DNA of 18,892 bases from Nitronereus sp964503895 (GTDB taxonomy: Bacteria > Nitrospirota > Nitrospiria > Nitrospirales > UBA8639), in the NCBI GenBank assembly GCA_964503895.1, contig CAZDCF010000020.1, positions 1 through 18,892 on the forward strand, given 5' to 3'. Of the stretch, positions 1 to 6,116 are shown one piece after another. The position numbers were made by a program, and so were the translations under genes. The notes beneath the pieces are model-generated. The model was not told the DNA's origin and did not search any database. It was given only the letters and a program-made list of their open reading frames with translations. How positions within the stretch are numbered: the first letter of the stretch is position 1; every line of letters begins with the position of its first letter.

Positions 1-2
1 AA

Positions 3-2069
3 CTATCATTATTACCAGGCTGGACGCGATACATACGGTGGCTTGGGGAACACCCAATATACGGGGAACACCCGATATACCATGCGCAACAGAAACATCC
101 TATCGACACCACACAGTATCTGGCTGTGCGTCTATTCTATGAAGTGGAGTTGACTAACATTTGTTGTCAACAAGAATGGGGCATTGATGGGACGGTTTCT
201 GCCCTGACCGCATATTGGAATGATCGATCCGAAGAATACCACCAGCAAATTGGGCATAGCGGGCAATCTGGGGATCCAATCAAACAAGTGAAATGTCAAC
301 ATGCTTGGCGATTATTCCATTTGGCACAGTTTCTTGAGTTATCTCCAGGAGACATTCACGATCTCTCGCTTACTCATGCCCAGATGTTGTTGCAATGGTT
401 AGATTACTTTCCAGCTGATCAGCATGGACGGGTATGGATTGAGGCGTACGAAGATTCCTTTCGAGAAAAAATACTGAGAAATATTTCAGCGCATCGGGGA
501 ATGGTACCAGAATTGGAAACTCGTCCCCATGCACAACTAGTATTTTGTATCGACGTACGTTCTGAATCATTTCGTCGTCATATTGAAACTCAAGGTTTCT
601 ATGAAACACTTGGGTTTGCAGGATTTTTTGCCATTCCCATTAGCCATCAACCTTTTGATAGTGATCAACGTGCCTCTTTATGCCCGGTGTTATTGACTCC
701 TGGCCATGCGGTGACGGAAATACCTCGGTCGGGAGAAGGAGCGGCGTTAGAAAAATATTCTTCTGGTACTCGCTGGTGCCAACTGGGGTGTCATCTTTTT
801 CACGACCTGAAGCACCATCCTATTGGATCGATGATGGTGATTGATGTATTGGGATTCTTTTTTAGTCTAGGGTTGGTAGGCAAGACCTTGCTCCAAAAAA
901 CATTTCGTGCAATGACCTCTACTATCCAGAGTGGGTTGACGCATAGGGTTCCAACCCAGATCTCAATTTCCACGCCATCTAATCCCGAAAATCCTAGGAT
1001 TGGAGAAGTGAATGCGGAAGGGATTCCTGACGGGCTTTCTCAGGGATTTTCCCTTTCAGAACAGGCGACATTTATCGAAAATGGTTTGCGCGCGATGGGG
1101 CTCACCAAAAATTTTGCGCGGTTGGTGTGCCTCTGTGGACATGGGAGTGAGACGGACAACAATCCCTATTATGGGGCGCTAGATTGCGGGGCTTGCGGTG
1201 GAGCACCGGGTGATGCCAATGCGCGAGTTTTTGCTGGGATGGCGAATGAATCTGAAGTTCGTCGCATTCTCAAGGAAAAAGGATTGCCGATTCCTGAGGA
1301 CACCTGGTTTCTTCCGGGGAAACATAACACGACGACGGATCGGGTCGAGTTTTACGATCTGGAAGAATTGCCTGTTTCGCATAAAGAAGATTTACAGGCG
1401 TTAAACAAGGATCTCGAAGAAGCTGGTGCGAAGCAGGCGCTTGAACGGTGTCTGCGTATTCCTGGTGCCCCGACCGAAATTTCTCCAAAGCGGGCTTTTG
1501 CTCATGTAGACGAACGCAGTTGTGATTGGGCAAACCCTCGACCGGAATGGGGACTAGCCGGCAATGCTGCGTTTCTGATTGGAAGAAGGAAACTGACGAA
1601 AGGCTTGGATCTAGGTGGCCGTGTGTTTTTGCATTCCTATGATCCGATTGCTGATCCGGAAGGTGCCATCCTCGGAGGCATTATGACTGCCCCATTAATC
1701 ATTGGTGAATGGATTAGCACAGGTTATTATTTTTCCTCGGTTGATCCGTGGGTATATGGTAGTGGGAGCAAGGTCTTGCACAATGTCGTTGGTGGAGTTG
1801 GAATGATGTTGGGTAGCCAAAGTGATTTGCAAATGGGCTTTCCCTTGCAGACGGTGAACAACGGAGATACTCACTACCACGAACCCATGCGATTGCTTGC
1901 TATTATCGAGCAAGCCCCTAGCGTTCTTTCATCCGTCATTCAAAAACACGCGATCCTTCAACAATTGTTTCACAATCAATGGCTTAATCTTGTCGTGCTC
2001 GTTCCTGATACCGGTGAGATTCACCGATATAATCCTGATGGAACGTGGGAGGCTGTGGCTCTTACTTAA
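3..2069 (+). CDS. dabA: DabA-type inorganic carbon transporter subunit (UPF0753/DUF2309), 5' end outside window
   Basis: DabA is the peripheral, carbonic-anhydrase-like subunit of DAB bicarbonate/CO2 accumulation systems; it works with a NuoL-like membrane partner. The frame is open without a stop from base 3, and the residues before the internal GTG at 126 read as family sequence (an LPGW stretch, then YLAVRL). The gene therefore starts upstream and 688 residues are visible. The four expected zinc or active-site residues are present: C and D of FCIDVRSE (codons 546 and 552), H of CGHG (codon 1140) and C of LDCGACGG (codon 1185). The His-to-Cys spacing of 15 matches characterised DabA. The C-terminal NNGDTHYHEPMRL block is also typical. 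It is the first visible gene of the operon, 13 bases before mrpE. The partner is probably among the Mrp/NuoL-like proteins downstream. The family call is secure; coupling to Na+ or H+ is inference. Confidence 0.93.
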   Translation, partial: LSLLPGWTRYIRWLGEHPIYGEHPIYHAQQKHPIDTTQYLAVRLFYEVELTNICCQQEWGIDGTVSALTAYWNDRSEEYHQQIGHSGQSGDPIKQVKCQHAWRLFHLAQFLELSPGDIHDLSLTHAQMLLQWLDYFPADQHGRVWIEAYEDSFREKILRNISAHRGMVPELETRPHAQLVFCIDVRSESFRRHIETQGFYETLGFAGFFAIPISHQPFDSDQRASLCPVLLTPGHAVTEIPRSGEGAALEKYSSGTRWCQLGCHLFHDLKHHPIGSMMVIDVLGFFFSLGLVGKTLLQKTFRAMTSTIQSGLTHRVPTQISISTPSNPENPRIGEVNAEGIPDGLSQGFSLSEQATFIENGLRAMGLTKNFARLVCLCGHGSETDNNPYYGALDCGACGGAPGDANARVFAGMANESEVRRILKEKGLPIPEDTWFLPGKHNTTTDRVEFYDLEELPVSHKEDLQALNKDLEEAGAKQALERCLRIPGAPTEISPKRAFAHVDERSCDWANPRPEWGLAGNAAFLIGRRKLTKGLDLGGRVFLHSYDPIADPEGAILGGIMTAPLIIGEWISTGYYFSSVDPWVYGSGSKVLHNVVGGVGMMLGSQSDLQMGFPLQTVNNGDTHYHEPMRLLAIIEQAPSVLSSVIQKHAILQQLFHNQWLNLVVLVPDTGEIHRYNPDGTWEAVALT
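45..80 (+). repeat. 18-bp in-frame tandem duplication inside dabA
   Basis: Bases 45-62 and 63-80 are two adjacent 18-bp copies that differ at one base (A56 versus G74). They encode the hexapeptide GEHPIY twice in a row. The frame is kept, so the effect is a six-residue insertion in the N-terminal part of DabA. The single mismatch is synonymous. Confidence 0.9.
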
Positions 2070-2082
2070 ATACAGGTTTTGT

Positions 2083-2577
2083 ATGAGAACGGTATCGTCG
2101 GAATTCCTAATACTGAAAGCAATGGCGTTATTTATACTGTGGATGATGTTGTCTGCCAGTTTCAACTGGATCCATCTTGGATTGGGCGTAGTCATTTCCT
2201 TCGCTGTGGCTTGGATCAACTCTGGCCATTCTCCCTTTGTTCCTAAATTTAGGTTGTGGAGTAGGATTTTCCTCTATCTTCCTTGGCTGTTTGTCAAAAT
2301 CGTTCAAGGTGGTCTGCATTTATCAAAACTGATTCTTCACCCAGCGCTTCCTATCAACCCTAGATTAATCGATGTAGAGGCAAAACTAGGACATCACGCT
2401 GCGGTTGTGCTTCTTGGCAATTCCATTACATTAACTCCGGGCACGATAACTGCAGAAGTCGATTCGAATAAACTTGTGGTGCACGTCATCGATGAAGTCT
2501 CTGGAGAAGATGTCACTAGTAAGCGGATTGAATTGAGAATTAGTGAAATTTTTTATCACGAAGAGCCGGATCTATGA
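2083..2577 (+). CDS. mrpE: Mrp/Mnh cation antiporter subunit E (MbhA-like)
   Basis: MrpE is a small membrane subunit of multisubunit Mrp Na+/H+ antiporters and of the related Mbh/Mbx complexes. The product is 164 residues, normal for the family. Two hydrophobic segments lie at about residues 9-45 and 55-75, followed by a soluble domain with the family hallmark NSITLTPGT and a VHVID strand. The ATG at 2083, 13 bases after the dabA stop, gives the usual N terminus. An in-frame ATG at 2038 and one at 1897 would overlap dabA and add atypical residues. The TGA stop overlaps the mrpF ATG (ATGA), which implies translational coupling. Confidence 0.9.
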   Translation: MRTVSSEFLILKAMALFILWMMLSASFNWIHLGLGVVISFAVAWINSGHSPFVPKFRLWSRIFLYLPWLFVKIVQGGLHLSKLILHPALPINPRLIDVEAKLGHHAAVVLLGNSITLTPGTITAEVDSNKLVVHVIDEVSGEDVTSKRIELRISEIFYHEEPDL

Positions 2578-2840
2578 AACTTTTTATTCTCTACGTCTTA
2601 GTGTTACTGGCTGTTCTCATTGGTGTCTATCTCTATCGTGTACTTAAAGGCCCCACAATTTTTGATCGGGTATTAGGGCTCAATGGCATCTCCACTAAAG
2701 CGATTATTTTGCTTGTGCTGATTGGCAGCTACTTTGAACGAGTCGACATGTTTGTTGATATCGCGACGGGTTATGCTCTACTGAATTTGGTCGGAGCTCT
2801 GGCAGTTGCAAAATATTTAGAACAGAAAGGACTGCCTTAG
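2574..2840 (+). CDS. mrpF: Mrp/Mnh cation antiporter subunit F (MbhB-like)
   Basis: This 88-residue protein has three predicted membrane helices (about residues 2-20, 34-53 and 60-80). It carries the MrpF pattern YRVLKGPTIFDRVLGLN after the first helix, where the RGPT..DR-type stretch is the family signature. MrpF is a small structural subunit of the Mrp/Mbh membrane module. Its ATG overlaps the mrpE stop by ATGA, and one base separates it from mrpG. Length and motif fit the family, with nothing unusual. Confidence 0.92.
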   Translation: MKLFILYVLVLLAVLIGVYLYRVLKGPTIFDRVLGLNGISTKAIILLVLIGSYFERVDMFVDIATGYALLNLVGALAVAKYLEQKGLP

Positions 2841-2841
2841 C

Positions 2842-3141
2842 ATGCAAGAGTTATCAATCTTTTTTATCGTGGCTGGATTATTCTTTTTGATTGTTGCGGC
2901 AATCGGCGTGATCAGACTGCCTGATGTTTTCAGCCGTTCTCATGCCATATCTTTGACAGATTCATTGGGCGCTTTTTTCATGCTAGTTGGTATTGCGTTG
3001 CATGAGGGAGTGGGCAAGAATATGCTGAAAATCTTTGTGGTGTTGGCCTTACTTTATATTCAAAATCCAGTCATTGCGCATGCAACCCTACGCGCGGCTC
3101 TTCGCTCTGGATTAAAACCATGGCAAAAGGAGACCTCATGA
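2842..3141 (+). CDS. mrpG: Mrp/Mnh cation antiporter subunit G (MbhC-like)
   Basis: The product is 99 residues with three predicted helices. The hallmark GVIRLPDVFSRSHAIS segment (family form: G..RlPD.ysRlHa.t) follows helix 1 and is followed by D-S-L-G. MrpG is a small subunit of the Mrp/Mbh complex. The ATG at 2842 lies one base after the mrpF stop. The TGA at 3139-3141 overlaps the next start (ATGA). The next gene's Shine-Dalgarno-like AAAGGAGA (3126-3133) lies inside the 3' end of this gene. Confidence 0.92.
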   Translation: MQELSIFFIVAGLFFLIVAAIGVIRLPDVFSRSHAISLTDSLGAFFMLVGIALHEGVGKNMLKIFVVLALLYIQNPVIAHATLRAALRSGLKPWQKETS

Positions 3142-3823
3142 CATTTTCCTATGAAATCCCTCTGCTCGTTCTTCTGCTGCTTACCGCAGCTGGCGCGATC
3201 TTCGTTACCGATCTCATAAGTGCGATCTTACTTTTGGGATCCTATAGCTTTTTTCTAGCGTTGGTGTGGGCTTGGCTAGGCGCGGTGGATGTGGCGTTTG
3301 TGGAAGCTGTAGTGGGAGCAGGGTTAGCTACGGTTCTTTTCTTGCTCACTCTGTTTGGAACGGCTCCCAAAGACAACCGGCTGCGACGCCCTCCGCCTCC
3401 TTTGGCTGTACTAGTTGCTCTTCCTCTTTTGGGGATTCTTTTGCTGTACGCGGCTAATGATCTTCCCGTATTTGGAGATCCAAATTCTCCTCCAAGTGTA
3501 CATATTTCTCCAACTTATCTCGAACAGAGTTACCGAGATACCCATACGCCAAATGTTGTGACCTCGGTCCTGATGGATTATCGCTCGCTCGATACTATGG
3601 TAGAAACCGTGGTGATATTTACAGCGGGAATTGCCTGTGCGTTGTTGTTGCGGAGANNNNNNNNNNNNNNNNNNNNNNNNNNNNNNNNNNNNNNNNNNNN
3701 NNNNNNNNNNNNNNNNNNNNNNNNNNNNNNNNNNNNNNNNNNNNNNNNNNNNNNNNAGAAACCGTGGTGATATTTACAGCGGGAATTGCCTGTGCGTTGT
3801 TGTTGCGGAGACAAACCTCATGA
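3138..3823 (+). CDS. Stand-alone MbhD/MbhE-like (DUF4040) antiporter subunit, interrupted by a scaffold gap
   Basis: This corresponds to the C-terminal part of bacterial MrpA, or to MbhD plus MbhE in archaeal Mbh: hydrophobic helices in residues 1-85 with the DVAFVEAVVGAGLATVLFL stretch, then an MbhE-like part ending VETVVIFTAGIACALLLRR. Here it is a separate gene between mrpG and mrpB. The coding sequence runs to 3656, hits 100 Ns, and resumes after a repeat of the preceding 55 bases. Removing the Ns and one repeat copy gives a 176-residue protein ending RRQTS. Its TGA at 3821-3823 then overlaps the mrpB ATG by ATGA, like its neighbours. The start at 3138 has AAAGGAGA at 3126-3133. An in-frame ATG at 3120 lies deeper in mrpG and is less likely. 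Confidence 0.85.
3602..3811. other. Scaffold gap of 100 N flanked by identical 55-bp contig ends (assembly artefact)
   Basis: Bases 3602-3656 and 3757-3811 are identical over 55 bp and surround exactly 100 N (3657-3756). A round-number gap with an overlap of 55, a common assembly k-mer length, indicates two contigs that overlap but were joined with filler. Collapsing 155 bases restores one continuous reading frame, so the real genome probably has neither a gap nor a repeat here. Any ORF translated through the Ns is false. Confidence 0.93.
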
Positions 3824-4272
3824 TTCGACCTCATGACAGTATAATTGTGCAAACCCTAGGACGATTTCTGATTCCTGTCATTCAAATCTTTGGGTTGTAT
3901 GTGTTGTTTTTTGGCCAATACGGTCCCGGTGGTGGTTTTGTTGGCGGAGTGATTCTAGGCACCGCCATGATTTTATCGGTATTGATTTTTGGACACGATG
4001 CGTCCCGTAGTCAGTTTGCGAAGAAGGCGTTACATGGAGATGGAGTTGGTATGTTGATTTACGCTGGCGTTGGAGGTTTATGCATGATTGGAGGGGGGGA
4101 GTTTTTGAATTATGCAAATATGCAGATTCCGGGTCTTGAAGCTGCATCACGCCGATCATTGGGGATTGTGTTAACGCAAATCGGTGTTGCGGTGGACGTG
4201 GCAGTTACCGCTATCTCTATTGTGTTTAGTCTCTCTGCAGAAGAGATTATTGAGGATTCAATGAATGGGTGA
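3820..4272 (+). CDS. mrpB: Mrp/Mnh cation antiporter subunit B (MbhF-like)
   Basis: This is a 150-residue membrane protein of the MnhB family. It has four predicted helices and the characteristic LYVLFFGQYGPGGGFVGGVILG segment in residues about 28-49, where the PGGGF motif is diagnostic. MrpB is one of the small subunits next to MrpC and MrpD in the Mrp/Mbh arm. The start ATG overlaps the previous stop (ATGA) and has GGAG nine bases upstream. Its end overlaps mrpC by 8 bases. Reading starts upstream of 3820 in this frame cross the N gap and are not real. Confidence 0.92.
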   Translation: MIRPHDSIIVQTLGRFLIPVIQIFGLYVLFFGQYGPGGGFVGGVILGTAMILSVLIFGHDASRSQFAKKALHGDGVGMLIYAGVGGLCMIGGGEFLNYANMQIPGLEAASRRSLGIVLTQIGVAVDVAVTAISIVFSLSAEEIIEDSMNG

Positions 4273-4642
4273 TCTCTTTTTGTCGGTATTCCAACGTCCC
4301 AACTTTCTAACATTTGTTATCATTTTCCTATGGGGATTCTATATCATGATCACGCGGTATAATCTCGTGAAGAAACTCGTAGGATTGTACCTTGTACAAA
4401 CCAGCGTGATCTTTTTTCTAGTGTCCATAAGTGCGAAAAAAGGGGCCACGGTTCCAATTCTCTTGTCAACAACTGATCCTGTTCAAGTTGCCAACTATAC
4501 CAATCCGTTACCACATGTGTTGACGCTAACGGCTATTGTGGTTGGTGTGGCTACACTCGGTGTGGCCCTGGCATTGTGTTCGGCAATCTATCGTCATTAT
4601 GGAAGTCTTGATGAAGAAGAAATCTTGAAGCGATTAGAATGA
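4265..4642 (+). CDS. mrpC: Mrp/Mnh cation antiporter subunit C (NuoK-like, MbhG-like)
   Basis: The product is 125 residues with three predicted helices, homologous in fold to NuoK. It has the family blocks GFYIMITRYNLVKKLVGLYLVQTSVIFFLV (residues about 25-54) and the NPLPHVLTLTAIVVGVA helix, where MrpC proteins carry DPLPQALVLTAIVIG. MrpC transmits coupling between the small subunits and MrpD. The start lies 8 bases before the mrpB stop, and the end overlaps mrpD by ATGA. The highly conserved Gln of the third helix block is His here (PLPHV). Confidence 0.92.
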   Translation: MGDLFLSVFQRPNFLTFVIIFLWGFYIMITRYNLVKKLVGLYLVQTSVIFFLVSISAKKGATVPILLSTTDPVQVANYTNPLPHVLTLTAIVVGVATLGVALALCSAIYRHYGSLDEEEILKRLE

Positions 4643-6108
4643 GTCATCAATTACCAGCCATTCTTTTTCTTCTCCCGTTGTTTGCAGCCATTGCTATGCC
4701 CGTGGTTTGTCTGAAACATCGTGAGTGGAGTCGACCCATATCTCTTGGCGTGCTCGCAGCTATGGTTGTGGCCTCACTATTGAATGTCATCAGTATTATA
4801 AAGTTCGGAGAAGTGCGTTATGCCTTTAGTGGCTGGACTGCACCTTTGGGTATTGAATGGGTTGCTGATGGATTTGCAAGCGTCGTTATGGTGATGGTGA
4901 GCGTCTTAGGTTTGTTGGGGATAGTCTTTGCTGGCCCAACGTCGCCCAAAGGTCTGCATGGCAGAATCGTTCATTATTATGTCTTGATCTTGCTGCTCAT
5001 CTCGGCGCTTACAGGAATCGTGTTTGCAGGAGATCTGTTTAATCTGTTTGTGTTTTTGGAGGTCGCTGCTATAGCCAGTTATGCGCTGGTTGGAATGGCT
5101 GGTGGTCGAGCTCTTTTTGCATCTTTTCGCTATCTAGTGTTGGGAACGCTTGGCGCTTCTTTCTATCTACTCGGAGTGAGCTATTTCTACGCAGTTAGTG
5201 GCACGCTGAATATGGCTGATATTGCGGAAAAAGTTCCTCAATTACTATCGTCCAAAGCCTTTCTTGGTGGAATCCTCTTTATGTTCATCGGATTGGGCAT
5301 CAAGATGGCGATGGTTCCGTTTCATGTATGGATGCCTGAAGCCTACACATACGCACCAGAGTCGGTTTCTCCTATTTTGGCATCCTTGGCGACCAAAGTG
5401 GTCTTAGTGGGGTGGGTTCGCATTATTTACTGGGTACTTGGTGTGAATGTCATTGTCCACGAGATTCCCATACTTTTCCTGGTGGGGTTGCTGGGCATGC
5501 TCGGGGCCGTGATCGGTGCTGTGCTTGCGCTGGTTCAACGAAATATCAAAACGATGTTTGCCTATGGAGGAATTTCTCATATTGGCATTATCCTCATCGG
5601 AGTAAGTCAGGGCAATCAAACGGGCTTTGTGGGCGGCGTCTTTTATTTATTAAATGATGCGGTTATGCAGGCAACCTTATTTTTTTTAGCAGGGGTGGCC
5701 ATTTGTCAATACGGTATTCGAACGGTTGAAGAGCTTGGTGGAATTGGAAAACAAGCTCCCTGGTTTACCAGTGCCTTAATTGTGGTGGCGTTGGGCATGA
5801 TTGGTCTTCCTCCAACGGGTGGGTTTTTCGGTAAATGGTACATCATACTTGGAGCGCTTGAAGCAAATAATTATGTTGCTGTTACCGCTGTTTTGCTGTC
5901 GACTCTTTTGACACTTGGGTATTTCGTCAGAATATTTGAAAGCATCTTTCGACAGACGCCGATTTCTGCAGGCATTAACCAAAGTGAAATTCCTTTCTCA
6001 TTGAAACTTAGTATAGGAGTGACGTCCGCAGCTGTGTTGCTTCTTGGTCTGTTGAGTGATCCGATTGTCCAGCTGTTATTAACTAAGTCTATTCCCCCAG
6101 GTCTTTAA
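4639..6108 (+). CDS. mrpD: Mrp/Mnh antiporter subunit D (MbhH-like, NuoN/NuoM superfamily)
   Basis: This is a 489-residue polytopic protein of the proton-translocating antiporter superfamily, with about 14 helices. The channel residues can be placed: E141 in FLEVAAIASYALVG (TM5), K222 in GIKMAMVPFHVWMPEA (TM7), K253 in ASLATKVV (TM8) and K399 in GGFFGKW (TM12). The PFH.WMP.AY..AP..V pattern is MrpD/MbhH-like. At the site where MrpD usually has NHA..K..LF, this protein reads NDAVMQATLF, so His is Asp and Lys is Gln (Q344). Its ATG overlaps the mrpC stop. The NuoL-like gene follows after 8 bases. It probably translocates Na+ or H+ within the complex; direction and ion cannot be read from sequence. 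Confidence 0.9.
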   Translation: MSHQLPAILFLLPLFAAIAMPVVCLKHREWSRPISLGVLAAMVVASLLNVISIIKFGEVRYAFSGWTAPLGIEWVADGFASVVMVMVSVLGLLGIVFAGPTSPKGLHGRIVHYYVLILLLISALTGIVFAGDLFNLFVFLEVAAIASYALVGMAGGRALFASFRYLVLGTLGASFYLLGVSYFYAVSGTLNMADIAEKVPQLLSSKAFLGGILFMFIGLGIKMAMVPFHVWMPEAYTYAPESVSPILASLATKVVLVGWVRIIYWVLGVNVIVHEIPILFLVGLLGMLGAVIGAVLALVQRNIKTMFAYGGISHIGIILIGVSQGNQTGFVGGVFYLLNDAVMQATLFFLAGVAICQYGIRTVEELGGIGKQAPWFTSALIVVALGMIGLPPTGGFFGKWYIILGALEANNYVAVTAVLLSTLLTLGYFVRIFESIFRQTPISAGINQSEIPFSLKLSIGVTSAAVLLLGLLSDPIVQLLLTKSIPPGL

Positions 6109-6116
6109 ACGAACAC

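Noticed and set aside
126..2069. Treating GTG 126 as the dabA start
   Set aside because: The frame is open to base 3 and upstream residues look like DabA sequence; the gene begins outside the window.
1897..2082. N-terminal extension of mrpE overlapping dabA
   Set aside because: The 62 extra residues do not resemble MrpE and overlap conserved dabA coding sequence; ATG 2083 gives the normal length.
3602..3811. A genuine 55-bp direct repeat (target-site duplication around an unsequenced insertion)
   Set aside because: Collapsing the repeat restores the frame and an ATGA junction, and the N count is a round 100; an overlap artefact is simpler.
3578..3852. ORFs running through the N block on either strand
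   Set aside because: They consist of translated Ns and the duplicated contig ends, and disappear when the artefact is collapsed.
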